Below are positions 24,826-33,901 of a DNA stretch of 64,000 bases, piece by piece. This DNA comes from Olsenella sp. An293. Lineage in GTDB: Bacteria > Actinomycetota > Coriobacteriia > Coriobacteriales > Atopobiaceae. The notes under the pieces were generated by a model, which saw only the letters and a program-made list of their open reading frames with translations, was not told where the DNA came from and searched no databases. The DNA lies in the NCBI RefSeq assembly GCF_002159495.1, contig NZ_NFIT01000010.1, positions 24,504-88,503 of the forward strand. The letters are read 5' to 3'. The translations under genes were made by a program, and so were the position numbers. How positions within the stretch are numbered: the stretch's first letter is position 1; each line of letters begins with the position of its first letter.

Positions 24826-26145
24826 GTGCGCTTTCTGCTCGTCACGCTTGGCTGCGCCAAGAACGAGGTCGACTCCGACCGCATGAGGGCGCTTCTGCTC
24901 TCCGCGGGCTTCGAGGAGGTCGCCGACGCCGCCGAGGCGGACGTCGCGATCGTCAACACCTGCTCGTTTCTCGCCTCCGCGACGGAGGAGTCCGTCGAGG
25001 CCACGCTCCAGATTGCCGAGGAGCGCAGCGAGGGCGTGCGCGCCTGCCCCATCGTGATGTGCGGCTGCGTGCCCTCGCGCTACGGCGACGAGCTCGCCTC
25101 CGAGCTCCCCGAGGTCGCCGCCTTCGTGCGCGCCGAGGACGAGGACGGCATCGTCGGCGTGGTGTGCGAGGTCCTCGGCGCCGAGGCTCCGCGGGCGGCC
25201 GCCGAGGGGACGCTGCGCACCATCGAGGGCGCGAGCGCCTTCGTGAAGATCTCCGAGGGGTGCGACCGCTTCTGCACCTTCTGCGCGATCCCTTACATCC
25301 GCGGGCGCTACCACTCGCGCCCGGCCGACGAGGTCGTCTCCGAGGTGCGCGCGCTCATGGAGGGCGGCGTCCGTGAGGTCGTGCTCATCGGCCAGGACAC
25401 CGGCGTGTGGGGCTGCGACCTCGGCGAGGGCGAGACGCTCGCCGCGCTGCTGCGCCGCGTCGCCGAGGCCGTGCGGCCCTACGGCGGCTGGGTGCGCGTG
25501 CTCTACCTGCAGCCCGAGGGCATGACCGACGAGCTCATCGCCACGATCCGCGATGTCCCCGAGGTGCTGCCCTACATCGACATCCCCATCCAGCACTGCT
25601 CCGCGCGCGTGCTCAAGGCCATGGGCCGCCCCGGCTCGGCCGAGGAGCTCCGCGCCCTCTTCGCGCGCCTGCGCGCCGAGATCCCCGGCATGGTGCTGCG
25701 CACCACGGGCATGGCGGGATTTCCCGGCGAGACGGACGAGGAGGCGGACGAGCTCTACGACTTCATCGCCGAGCAGGAGTTCGACTACTGCTCCGTCTTC
25801 GCCTACTCCCAGGAGGACGGCACCGCCGCCGCCCGCATGGACGGCCAGGTGCCCGAGGAGGTCAAGCTCGAGCGCACCCAGCGCCTCATCGACCTCACCG
25901 AGCAGCTCGGCTTTGCCGCGACGGCCGCCCACGTGGGCGAGCGCGTCCGCGTGATCGTCGACGGCGTGGAGGAGGGCCCGGACGGCCCCGAGCTCATCGG
26001 GCACGCCTGGTTCCAGGCGCCCGACTCCGACGGCGCCGTCCACATCGCCGAGGGCGAGGCCTCGGTGGGAGACATCGTGACCGTCGACCTCGTCGACTCG
26101 TTTTGCTACGAGATGACCGGCGAGCTCGTGAAGGAGGACGACTGA
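24826..26145 (+). CDS. rimO: Ribosomal protein S12 methylthiotransferase RimO
   Basis: 439 residues, GTG start 14 bases after the yajQ stop with AAAGGGGG ahead. LLVTLGCAKNEVDSDRM is the RimO-specific N terminus. The auxiliary cluster cysteines (LGC, NTC, CGC) and radical SAM motif CDRFCTFC are present; a TRAM domain ends the protein. It methylthiolates an aspartate of ribosomal protein S12. Confidence 0.93.
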   Translation: MRFLLVTLGCAKNEVDSDRMRALLLSAGFEEVADAAEADVAIVNTCSFLASATEESVEATLQIAEERSEGVRACPIVMCGCVPSRYGDELASELPEVAAFVRAEDEDGIVGVVCEVLGAEAPRAAAEGTLRTIEGASAFVKISEGCDRFCTFCAIPYIRGRYHSRPADEVVSEVRALMEGGVREVVLIGQDTGVWGCDLGEGETLAALLRRVAEAVRPYGGWVRVLYLQPEGMTDELIATIRDVPEVLPYIDIPIQHCSARVLKAMGRPGSAEELRALFARLRAEIPGMVLRTTGMAGFPGETDEEADELYDFIAEQEFDYCSVFAYSQEDGTAAARMDGQVPEEVKLERTQRLIDLTEQLGFAATAAHVGERVRVIVDGVEEGPDGPELIGHAWFQAPDSDGAVHIAEGEASVGDIVTVDLVDSFCYEMTGELVKEDD

Positions 26146-26146
26146 C

Positions 26147-26740
26147 ATGGCGGGCGAGAAGAGCGTCTGGACCCCTGCTAACATCGTGACCTGCGTGAGG
26201 ATCGCGTTCATCCCGGTCTTCATGGTCGTGGCGGCCCTCGCCGACGGCCCGGTCGACGCCCCGCTTTCCGTGGCCGCCTTCGTCATCTACGTGACCCTGT
26301 CCCTCACGGACAAGGTCGACGGCTACCTCGCCCGCTCCCGCGACGAGATCACCGACTTCGGCAAGTTCCTCGATCCCATCGCCGACAAGCTCCTGGTCTT
26401 CTCGGCCCTGCTCATGCTGCTCGACCGCGGCGAGGTGGCCGTGTGGGTGGTCTTCGTGATCCTCGTGCGCGAGTTTCTCGTGAGCGCGCTGCGCATGGTC
26501 GCGGCGTCCACCGGCGAGGTCATCGCCGCCGACAGCCTCGGCAAGGCCAAGACCGCCGTCACGATGGTGTCGCTGTGCGGCTACTACCTCGCCTTTGCGC
26601 TGTACGCGGTCGGCCTCGTCGACTTTGGGACCCAGATCGGCTTTGTCTCCTGGGCGCTCATGATCGCCGCCGTGGTGCTCACCGTGGTCTCCGGCGTGCA
26701 GTACTTCTGGAACGCCCGTCACGTCGTCTTTGGGAGGTAG
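26147..26740 (+). CDS. pgsA: CDP-diacylglycerol-glycerol-3-phosphate 3-phosphatidyltransferase
   Basis: 197 residues, several membrane helices. The CDP-alcohol motif DG-x2-AR-x8-G-x3-D-x3-D is exact (DGYLAR ... FGKFLDPIAD). It makes phosphatidylglycerophosphate, the first committed step to phosphatidylglycerol. It sits one base after rimO and before cinA, the conserved pgsA-cinA-recA order. A second CDP-alcohol transferase is at 49206. Confidence 0.92.
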   Translation: MAGEKSVWTPANIVTCVRIAFIPVFMVVAALADGPVDAPLSVAAFVIYVTLSLTDKVDGYLARSRDEITDFGKFLDPIADKLLVFSALLMLLDRGEVAVWVVFVILVREFLVSALRMVAASTGEVIAADSLGKAKTAVTMVSLCGYYLAFALYAVGLVDFGTQIGFVSWALMIAAVVLTVVSGVQYFWNARHVVFGR

Positions 26741-26742
26741 CC

Positions 26743-27267
26743 GTGGCCGAGCGCGAGATCTTCTCGGACGACCCCGAGCTCTATGACGCCTGCGCCGAGC
26801 TGCTCGAGCTCGCCCGCGGGCGGGGGCTTACGCTCGGTACCGCCGAGTCGTGCACGGGAGGCCTCGTGTGCGGCTGCCTGACGGCCGTGCCCGGCTCCTC
26901 GGACGTGGTGCGCGGCGGCGTGGTGAGCTACGCGATCGACGTCAAGCGCGCCGTCCTGGGCGTGGCCGACGAGGTGTTCGAGGACCCCGCGCGCGGCGCG
27001 GTCTCGCCCGAGTGCGCCGAGCAGATGGCGCGCGGCGCCCGCTTCGTGCTCGGCTGCGACCTCGCCGTCTCGGTGACCGGCATCGCCGGCCCGGGAGGGG
27101 AGGAGCCCGGCAAGCCCGTGGGCACGGTGTGGCTGGGACTCTCGGGCCCGGCGGGGGAGCGCAGCGCGCTTCTTGCCCTGGAGGGCGACCGCGCGGCCGT
27201 CCGTCGCGCCGCCGCGCGCGAGGCCGTGGCCCTGCTTCGTGAAGGTGTTGTGGAGGAGCGCTTGTAG
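26743..27267 (+). CDS. CinA C-terminal-domain protein, nicotinamide-nucleotide amidase (PncC)
   Basis: 174 residues, GTG start two bases after pgsA with GGGAGGTAG as ribosome site. TAESCTGGL, GGVVSYAI and VTGIAGPGG are the PncC/CinA C-domain motifs. The N-terminal molybdopterin-like domain of full CinA is absent, so this is the amidase-only form that recycles NMN to nicotinate mononucleotide. The gene precedes recA, as cinA often does. Confidence 0.9.
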   Translation: MAEREIFSDDPELYDACAELLELARGRGLTLGTAESCTGGLVCGCLTAVPGSSDVVRGGVVSYAIDVKRAVLGVADEVFEDPARGAVSPECAEQMARGARFVLGCDLAVSVTGIAGPGGEEPGKPVGTVWLGLSGPAGERSALLALEGDRAAVRRAAAREAVALLREGVVEERL

Positions 27268-27423
27268 GCGCGGCCCTGGGGCTGGGTGAGGGGCGCCCCT
27301 CCCGAGCCCCGGTACGTGGGGCTTCTCCGAACGGGGAAGTCCCCCGAAAGCTCCCCGCGAGCCGCCCGTCAGCCTGGTTGCTGCCGCCGGTACGTCGTGC
27401 CTGCTATGTTCGATGCGTCCCGC

Positions 27424-27452
27424 TTGACTTAGAACGGATGTTCGGATACCAT
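27424..27452 (+). promoter_or_regulatory. recA promoter with embedded SOS (LexA) box
   Basis: TTGACT (27424-27429) and TACCAT (27447-27452) are 17 bases apart. GAACGGATGTTC (27432-27443), an exact GAAC-N4-GTTC Gram-positive SOS box, lies in the spacer, so LexA binding would block RNA polymerase. The 216-bp gap before it also contains a GGGGCTTC ... GAAGTCCCC hairpin (about 27318-27345). Confidence 0.85.
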
Positions 27453-27483
27453 CACGGCGACAAAGGACGCGAAAGGGGAGAGC

Positions 27484-28587
27484 ATGGCCAAGGCCAAGGG
27501 CATCACCAAGGAGATCCACCCGAGGACCACCGGCGAGGAGCGCGAGAAGGTCCTCGCCGCCACCACCGAGGAGATCGAGAAGAAGTTTGGCAAGGGCGCG
27601 ATCATGCGCTTCGGGGACGAGGGCCCGAGCCTCGAGGTCGAGGCCATCCCCACGGGGTCGATCGCGCTCGACGCGGCGCTCGGCATCGGCGGCGTCCCGC
27701 GCGGCCGCATCGTCGAGATCTACGGCCCCGAGTCCTCGGGCAAGACCACGCTCTCCCTCGAGATCCTCGCCGAGGCGCAGGCCGCAGGCGGCGTCGTGGC
27801 GTTCATCGACGCCGAGCACGCGCTCGACCCGGGCTACGCCGCCCGCATCGGCGTGGACATCGACGAGGTCCTCATCTCCCAGCCGGACACCGGCGAGCAG
27901 GCGCTCGAGATCTGCGACATGCTGGTGCGCTCCGGCGCGATCGACGTGGTGGTCGTCGACTCGGTGGCCGCGCTCACCCCGCGCGCCGAGATCGAGGGAG
28001 AGATCGGCGACTCCACCGTCGGCCTGCAGGCCCGCCTCATGAGCCAGGCGCTGCGCAAGCTCGCCGGCTCGCTCTCCAAGTCAAACACCACCTGCATCTT
28101 CATCAACCAGCTGCGCGAGAAGATCGGCGTCATGTTCGGCAATCCCGAGACCACGCCGGGCGGCCGCGCGCTCAAGTTCTTCTCGTCCGTGCGCATGGAC
28201 ATCCGTCGCGTGGACTCCATCAAGGTCAACAACGAGGTCGTGGGCAACCGCGTCCGCGTCAAGGTCGTCAAGAACAAGGTGGCCCCGCCCTTCAAGCAGG
28301 CGGAGTTCGACATCATGTACGGCCAGGGCATCTCCAAGGAGGGCTCGATCCTCGACATGGCGGTGGAGTACGGCATCGTGAGCAAGTCCGGCGCCTGGTT
28401 CACCTACGAGAAGGAGCGCCTCGGCCAGGGTCGCGAGGCCGCCAAGGACTTTTTGGCCTCCAACCCCGACCTCATGGACGAGATCGACCACCGCGTCCGT
28501 GTTGCCTGCGGGTTGGAGCTCGGCGACGAGCGCGTGGGCGAGGTCGTCGAGCTCGACGCCGCTGCCCCGGCGCCCGACGCGCTCTGA
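27484..28587 (+). CDS. recA: Recombinase RecA
   Basis: 367 residues with Walker [10 protein letters not shown], the VDSVAAL Walker B region, loop L2 [18 protein letters not shown] and the C-terminal domain. No intein interrupts it. It forms filaments on single-stranded DNA, drives strand exchange and triggers LexA self-cleavage. An SOS box is in its promoter. The stop overlaps recX (TGATG). Confidence 0.97.
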   Translation: MAKAKGITKEIHPRTTGEEREKVLAATTEEIEKKFGKGAIMRFGDEGPSLEVEAIPTGSIALDAALGIGGVPRGRIVEIYGPESSGKTTLSLEILAEAQAAGGVVAFIDAEHALDPGYAARIGVDIDEVLISQPDTGEQALEICDMLVRSGAIDVVVVDSVAALTPRAEIEGEIGDSTVGLQARLMSQALRKLAGSLSKSNTTCIFINQLREKIGVMFGNPETTPGGRALKFFSSVRMDIRRVDSIKVNNEVVGNRVRVKVVKNKVAPPFKQAEFDIMYGQGISKEGSILDMAVEYGIVSKSGAWFTYEKERLGQGREAAKDFLASNPDLMDEIDHRVRVACGLELGDERVGEVVELDAAAPAPDAL

Positions 28588-29246
28588 TGCCCGGCTCGCT
28601 CGGCTCGCTCGAGGTCAGGCTGCCCGAGCGCGGTTCCCGGTCCCGGCGCGCACGCGTGACGCTGAGGACGCCCGGGCTCGGCGAGGAGGCCCTCGAGGTC
28701 CCCGTCGCCGTGGGACGCAGGCTCTCGGCGAAGGGCGCTCCCGAGCCCTCCACGCGCGAGGAGCTTCTTGAGGCGGTGGGGGCGCTCGGTCGCTCGTGCG
28801 CCCGCGCCCGCGTCGCCGACCTGCTGGGGCGGCGCGACTACACCTCCTCCGAGCTCATGGACAAGCTCCGCGCCGACGGCTATGCGGACGATCTCGTCTG
28901 TGAGACCCTCTCGTGGGCGCGCGACTGCGGCCTGGTCGACGACGCGCGCTACGGAGCCGCCTTCGCACGCTCCAAGGCCCTCGCCGGATGGGGGAGGGTC
29001 AAGGTCGAGCGCGAGCTCGAGCGCCGGGGCGTGCGCGTGGACGAGGTCGAGGGCTGGCCGGAGGAGTTCTTCGACGACGACTCCGAGCGCTCGCGCGCCC
29101 TCGAGCTCGCCTCGCGCCGCCGCCTCACGGGCAAGAACGACTACGAGAAGATCATGAGGTTCCTGTGCGGGAGGGGCTTTCCCTACGGCGTCTCGGCGGA
29201 GGTCGCGCGCGAGGTCGCGGGGCGCTCCGCGCGGTCGCTTACCTGA
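28587..29246 (+). CDS. recX: Regulatory protein RecX
   Basis: 219 residues, ATG overlapping the recA stop. The RecX three-helix repeats are visible from about residue 75 (RRDYTSSELMDKLRADGY, CGLVDDARYGAAFARSKA, WGRVKVERELERRGV). The first 70 residues are basic and not recognised. RecX caps or dismantles RecA filaments; co-expression with recA is implied by the overlap. Confidence 0.88.
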   Translation: MPGSLGSLEVRLPERGSRSRRARVTLRTPGLGEEALEVPVAVGRRLSAKGAPEPSTREELLEAVGALGRSCARARVADLLGRRDYTSSELMDKLRADGYADDLVCETLSWARDCGLVDDARYGAAFARSKALAGWGRVKVERELERRGVRVDEVEGWPEEFFDDDSERSRALELASRRRLTGKNDYEKIMRFLCGRGFPYGVSAEVAREVAGRSARSLT

Positions 29247-29253
29247 GGCGCAT

Positions 29254-29283
29254 TTGACAGGGCGCCCGCGCAGACGCTAGGAT
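29254..29283 (+). promoter_or_regulatory. Promoter of the rny operon
   Basis: A perfect -35 TTGACA (29254-29259) and TAGGAT (29278-29283) are 18 bases apart, eight bases after the recX stop. It gives rny a leader of about 190 bases. Confidence 0.65.
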
Positions 29284-29409
29284 GAGGGGGCTATTGGAGC
29301 GCACTCTCACGCTGGTCGGCCAGCTGATGTTCATATGTTCGGAACGTTCACGCTAGCTCTCGCATAGGATCTTTCTCTACGTAGGCGCCACGACTGCACC
29401 TCCGATGGC

Positions 29410-29446
29410 GGGTTCCATGGCGCTCGCGCCATGGTCTCCTGAACCC
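29410..29446 (+). promoter_or_regulatory. Compound hairpin in the rny leader
   Basis: CCATGGCG (29415-29422) pairs with CGCCATGG (29427-29434) around a CTCG loop; outer GGGTT and AACCC (29442-29446) extend it. It lies 35 bases before the rny start in the untranslated leader. A role in feedback control of rny mRNA is possible but only inferred. Confidence 0.5.
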
Positions 29447-29481
29447 ACGCATAGAACACGCACGATATCTGAGGAGCAGCC

Positions 29482-31035
29482 ATGGAGTTTATCATCGCAG
29501 GGGTGGTCGGCCTCGCGGTCGGCGCCATCGTCGTCTACTTCGTCCTAGCCGGGAAGAGCGGCTCCAAGCTCAAGGACGCCGAGGCTCAGCTCGCCTCCGC
29601 CCGCGGCGAGGCCGAGCGCATCGCCTCCGAGGCCGCGCGCCAGGCGGAGAACGCCAAGAAGGAGGCCATCCTCGAGGCCAAGGAGCAGATCCTCGCCCTG
29701 AAGCAGACCTCGGAGGCAGAGGAGAAGAAGCGCAAGCACGAGCTCCAGAACCTCGAGAACCGCATCATGCAGCGCGAGGAGTCCCTCGACCACAGAAACG
29801 ACGCCCTCGACCGCCGCGAGCACCAGCTCTCGAGCCTCCAGGGCCAGCTCGACCGCCGCAAGTCCGACCTCGACGAGATGGTATCGCGCCAGGAGGCCGA
29901 GCTCGAGCGCATCGCCGGCCTCTCGAGCGACGAGGCCCACGACGAGCTGCTCGCCCGCGTCCGCGCCGAATCCGTCCGCGAGGAGGCGCAGATCCTGCGC
30001 GAGGCCGAGCAGTCCGTCCGCGCCCAGGCCGACAAGACCGCCCGCGAGATCATCTCCACCGCCATCCAGCGCTGCGCCGCCGACCAGGCCGGCGAGATCA
30101 CCGTCACCTCCGTCCACATCCCCTCCGACGACCTCAAGGGCCGCATCATCGGCCGCGAGGGCCGCAACATCCGCACCTTCGAGCAGGTCTCCGGTGTCTC
30201 CCTCGTGATCGACGACACGCCCGAGACAGTCGTCCTCTCCAGCTTTGACCCGGTCCGCCGCGAGACGGCGCGCGTCGCCCTCGAGAACCTCATCGCCGAC
30301 GGCCGCATCCACCCCGCCCGCATCGAGGAGCTCTACAAGAAGGCCGAGGCCCTCGTCGCCGAGCGCGTCCGCGAGGCGGGCGAGCAGGCCGCCTTCGACG
30401 CCGGCATCCACGACCTGCACCCCGAGCTCGTCAAGACCCTCGGCGCCCTGCGCTACCGCACCTCATTTGGCCAGAACGTGCTCTCGCACTCCGTCCAGGT
30501 CTCCGCGCTCTGCGGCATCATGGCCTCCGAGCTCGGCCTCGACGAGGTGCCCGCCAAGCGCGCCGGTCTTCTCCACGACCTCGGCAAGGCCATCGACCAC
30601 GAGGTCGAGGGCCCGCACGCCGTGATCGGCGCCGACCTCGCCCGCCGCTACGGCGAGCGCCCCGAGATCGTTCACGCGATCGAGGCCCACCACGCCGACG
30701 TCGACCCCGACACCGTCCTCGACGTCCTCGTCCAGGCCGCCGACGCCATCTCCGCTGCGCGCCCCGGCGCCCGTCGCGAGTCGGCCGAGAACTACATCAA
30801 GCGCCTCGAGAAGCTCGAGGAGATCTCCAACGCCCACGACGGCGTCGAGCGCACCTACGCGATGCAGGCCGGCCGCGAGCTCCACGTCATGGTCGAGCCC
30901 GAGAAGATCTCCGACGCGCAGGCCACGGTCCTCGCGCACGACATCGCCAAGCAGATCGAGGACGAGATGGAGTACCCGGGCCAGGTGCGCGTCGTCGTCA
31001 TCCGCGAGTCCCGCGCCGTCGACGTCGCGAAGTAG
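29482..31035 (+). CDS. rny: Ribonuclease Y
   Basis: 517 residues: N-terminal membrane anchor (IIAGVVGLAVGAIVVYFVL), long coiled coil (about 30-190), KH domain (IPSDDLKGRIIGREGRNIR) and HD domain (LLHDLGKAIDHE near 363). It is the membrane-bound endonuclease that initiates mRNA decay in many Gram-positives. ATG at 29482 follows GAGGAGCAGCC. The next two genes follow closely and may be co-transcribed. Confidence 0.95.
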   Translation: MEFIIAGVVGLAVGAIVVYFVLAGKSGSKLKDAEAQLASARGEAERIASEAARQAENAKKEAILEAKEQILALKQTSEAEEKKRKHELQNLENRIMQREESLDHRNDALDRREHQLSSLQGQLDRRKSDLDEMVSRQEAELERIAGLSSDEAHDELLARVRAESVREEAQILREAEQSVRAQADKTAREIISTAIQRCAADQAGEITVTSVHIPSDDLKGRIIGREGRNIRTFEQVSGVSLVIDDTPETVVLSSFDPVRRETARVALENLIADGRIHPARIEELYKKAEALVAERVREAGEQAAFDAGIHDLHPELVKTLGALRYRTSFGQNVLSHSVQVSALCGIMASELGLDEVPAKRAGLLHDLGKAIDHEVEGPHAVIGADLARRYGERPEIVHAIEAHHADVDPDTVLDVLVQAADAISAARPGARRESAENYIKRLEKLEEISNAHDGVERTYAMQAGRELHVMVEPEKISDAQATVLAHDIAKQIEDEMEYPGQVRVVVIRESRAVDVAK

Positions 31036-31042
31036 CGTGCCC

Positions 31043-32128
31043 ATGAGCGTCGCCGCCGAGGACCTTGCCGGCTTCGTCTCCTCGATGGGCGCCGACCGCG
31101 CCCTTCGCGTCGAGGAGAGCCTCGGCGGCGGCTTCTATCGCCTGCGCGTCGCCGAGGCGGAGCGCAGGCAGGCGAAGCACGACGTGCGCTGCGTCGAGGA
31201 CGCGGTCATCGAGATGCTGCGCAACGCCCGCGACGCCGGCGCCCGCCACATCTACGTGGCGACGACCCGCGAGGGAGACCTCAGGACCACGACGATGCTC
31301 GACGACGGCTCGGGCATCCCGGCCGAGCTCCACGAGCGCGTCTTCGAGGCGCGCGTCACCTCCAAGCTCGACAGCGTCCACATGGACCGCTGGGGCGTCC
31401 ACGGGCGCGGCATGGCGCTCTTCTCGATCAAGGAGAACGCCGTGAGCGCCGAGGTCATGTCCTCGGCCCCCGGCAAGGGCGCGGCCATCCGCGCGGTCAC
31501 CGACGCCACCTCCCTCTCCGAGCGCGCCGACCAGTCCAGCTGGCCGGTCGTCGAGGCCCGGCCCGACGGGGGCCTCGCCTGCGTGCGCGGGCCGCACAAC
31601 ATCGTGCGCACCTGCTGCGAGTTCGCCCTCGAGGAGCGCTCGGCCTGCGAGGTCTACCTCGGCTCTCCCGCCGAGGTCGCCGCCACCGCGCGGGCGCGCG
31701 CCGCCGTGAGCGTCGATCCCGGCGAGCTGCTCTTCCTCGACTCGCTCCAGGAGCTCCCGGTGCTCGAGCGCCTGAGGGCCGCCGCGGACGCCGCGGAGCT
31801 GCGCGAGCAGGCGGCGCTTCTCGGCCTCGAGATGTCCGAGCGCACGGCGCACCGCATCGTCTCGGGGCAGATCCGGCCGCTGAGAAGCGTGCTCTCGCGC
31901 CTCACGCACCGCGCCGCGCCGGCGACGGGCCCGCGCGAGGTCGACCTCGCGCGCGACCGGCGCAGCCTCAGGGTCTCGCGCGAGGACCTCGAGGAGTTCT
32001 CGCGGGCGCTCGAGCGCGACTTCGACCTGCTCGCCGAGCGCTACTACCTCTCGCTCTCCTCCGACCCCAAGGTCCGGGTGGGCCGCGGCAAGATCACCGT
32101 CACCTTCGATCTCGAGGAGCTCGACTAG
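31043..32128 (+). CDS. GHKL-family ATP-binding protein, function unknown
   Basis: 361 residues, seven bases after rny. The N-terminal half is a GHKL ATPase: N-box EMLRNARDAGAR, G1 box DDGSGIP, and G2-like WGVHGRGMALFSIKENA, as in MutL/Hsp90 rather than sensor kinases (no phospho-acceptor His domain). The C-terminal half (about 170-361) is helical and charged, with no domain I recognise. A GTG six bases earlier is an alternative start. Position between rny and spoVS suggests a shared role in RNA metabolism or developmental control, which is inference. Confidence 0.7.
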   Translation: MSVAAEDLAGFVSSMGADRALRVEESLGGGFYRLRVAEAERRQAKHDVRCVEDAVIEMLRNARDAGARHIYVATTREGDLRTTTMLDDGSGIPAELHERVFEARVTSKLDSVHMDRWGVHGRGMALFSIKENAVSAEVMSSAPGKGAAIRAVTDATSLSERADQSSWPVVEARPDGGLACVRGPHNIVRTCCEFALEERSACEVYLGSPAEVAATARARAAVSVDPGELLFLDSLQELPVLERLRAAADAAELREQAALLGLEMSERTAHRIVSGQIRPLRSVLSRLTHRAAPATGPREVDLARDRRSLRVSREDLEEFSRALERDFDLLAERYYLSLSSDPKVRVGRGKITVTFDLEELD

Positions 32129-32225
32129 CGCGCTTTCCAACGATCCCGCCAACCACTAGAATTTTCAGAACGCACACACCACAACCGCAGCAGCTCGCAG
32201 GAGCCACGCAGCAGGAGAACAAGAC

Positions 32226-32537
32226 ATGGACTATCTCAAGGTGTCGAGCAAGTCGTCGCCGGCCTCGGTCGCCGGCGCCATCGCCGGCCTCGTCAAGGAC
32301 GAGGTCCCCGTCAACATCCAGTGCGTCGGCGCGGGCGCCGTCAACCAGGCGATCAAGGCGATCGCCATCGCCCGGGGCTTTCTGATCCCCACGGGCGTCG
32401 ACATCTCCTGCGCGCCGACCTTCTCGGACATTGAGATCGGCGGCGAGAGCCGCACCGCCATCCGCATCGCGGTCTACGTGCACCGGCTCGTGGCGCCCTC
32501 CGCCGCGGGCGCCGAGGCGGAGCTGATGCCCCGATGA
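32226..32537 (+). CDS. spoVS: Stage V sporulation protein S family
   Basis: 103 residues. MDYLKVSSKSSPASVAGAIAG and the Alba-like core (AIKAIAIARGFL) match SpoVS, a small nucleic-acid-binding fold. In Bacillus it affects septation and coat assembly; homologues are common in non-sporulating bacteria, where the role is unknown. The C terminus is about 15 residues longer than in Bacillus. AGGAGAACAAGAC precedes the ATG; the end overlaps miaB (ATGA). Confidence 0.9.
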   Translation: MDYLKVSSKSSPASVAGAIAGLVKDEVPVNIQCVGAGAVNQAIKAIAIARGFLIPTGVDISCAPTFSDIEIGGESRTAIRIAVYVHRLVAPSAAGAEAELMPR

Positions 32538-33901
32538 GGCCGACGGACGCCCTCGTGGGCAAGACCTACTGCGTCAGGACCTTCGGCTGCCAGATGAACC
32601 TGCACGACTCCGAGCGCGTCGCCGGCCTGCTCGAGTCCTGCGGCTGCATCTGCGTGCCCGAGCCCGACGAGGCGGACATCGTCGTCTTCATGACCTGCTG
32701 CGTGCGCGAGAACGCCGACCAGCGCCTCTACGGCCAGGCCTCGGCGATGGTCTCGGCGCCCACGCCGCCCTCCGGCCGCAGGGTCGTGGCCATCGGCGGC
32801 TGCATCGCGCAGCGAGACGGCGAGCGCATCCGCGAGCACATCCCCTGCGCCGACGTCGTCTTCGGCACGAGCGCCCTCGCGAGCCTGCCCGGCCTGCTCG
32901 CCGAGGCGTTCGCCGACGACGGCCGCGCCGTGGAGGTCGACACGGTGGAGGAGGGCAGGCCCTTCTCCACGGACCTCCCGAGCCGCCGCGAGAGCCCCTT
33001 CCACGCCTGGGTCCCCATCATGACGGGCTGCAACAACTTCTGCACCTACTGCATCGTCCCGTACGTGCGCGGCCGCGAGAAGAGCCGCACGATGGAGAGC
33101 GTCGTCGCCGAGGTCGAGAGGCTCGTCGCCGACGGCGTCCGCGAGGTCACGCTGCTCGGTCAGAACGTCAACTCCTACGGGCGGACCATCTACGGCGAGC
33201 CCCGCTTCGCCGAGCTGCTGCGCCGCGTGGCCGCCACGGGCGTCGAGCGCATCCGCTTCACCTCCTCGAACCCCAAGGACCTCTCTGACGACACCATCGC
33301 CGCCATGGCGGAGCTGCCGGCGGTCATGCCGCACCTGCACCTGGCGGTCCAGAGCGGCTCGACGCGCGTCCTCAAGGCCATGAACCGCAGCTACACGCGC
33401 GAGGAGTACCTCGAGCTCGTGGGCCGGCTGCGCGCCGCCATGCCGGGCCTGGCCCTCTCGACCGACATCATCGTCGGCTTTCCCGGCGAGACCGAGGAGG
33501 ACTTCCTCGACACGCTCTCGCTCGTGCGCGAGGCGGCGTTCTCCTCGGCCTTCACCTTCATCTACTCGCGCCGCCCCGGCACGCCGGCGGCCAAGATGCC
33601 CGACGACACGCCCCACGAGGTCATCCAGGGCCGCTTCGACCGGCTCGCCGAGCTCGTGGCCCAGCAGGCCCACGACGCCAATCAGGCCGACCTCGGCACG
33701 CTTGCCGCCGTGCTCGTGGAGGGAACCTCCAAGCGCGACGACGGCGTCATGGTCGGCCACAGCGAGAAGAACCAGACGGTGCACTTCTCGCTTCCCGAGG
33801 GCATGACGGCGGAGGAGCTCGTGGGCAAGATCGTCGACGTGCGCGTCGAGGAGGCGCGGACGTGGTACCTGCGCGGCACCGTGGAGGGCGAGCCGCGATG
33901 A
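32534..33901 (+). CDS. miaB: tRNA i6A37 methylthiotransferase MiaB
   Basis: 455 residues. TFGCQMNLHDSERV is the MiaB N-terminal signature; cysteines in TCCVRENA and GGCIAQ and the radical SAM motif CNNFCTYC bind two clusters. It converts i6A37 to ms2i6A37 in tRNA. The substrate is made by MiaA, encoded next and overlapping by four bases. Confidence 0.94.
   Translation: MRPTDALVGKTYCVRTFGCQMNLHDSERVAGLLESCGCICVPEPDEADIVVFMTCCVRENADQRLYGQASAMVSAPTPPSGRRVVAIGGCIAQRDGERIREHIPCADVVFGTSALASLPGLLAEAFADDGRAVEVDTVEEGRPFSTDLPSRRESPFHAWVPIMTGCNNFCTYCIVPYVRGREKSRTMESVVAEVERLVADGVREVTLLGQNVNSYGRTIYGEPRFAELLRRVAATGVERIRFTSSNPKDLSDDTIAAMAELPAVMPHLHLAVQSGSTRVLKAMNRSYTREEYLELVGRLRAAMPGLALSTDIIVGFPGETEEDFLDTLSLVREAAFSSAFTFIYSRRPGTPAAKMPDDTPHEVIQGRFDRLAELVAQQAHDANQADLGTLAAVLVEGTSKRDDGVMVGHSEKNQTVHFSLPEGMTAEELVGKIVDVRVEEARTWYLRGTVEGEPR

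Noticed and set aside
29331..29352. GTTC/GAAC-rich stretch in the rny leader considered as an SOS box
   Set aside because: No GAAC-N4-GTTC spacing; GAACGTTC lacks the four-base spacer.
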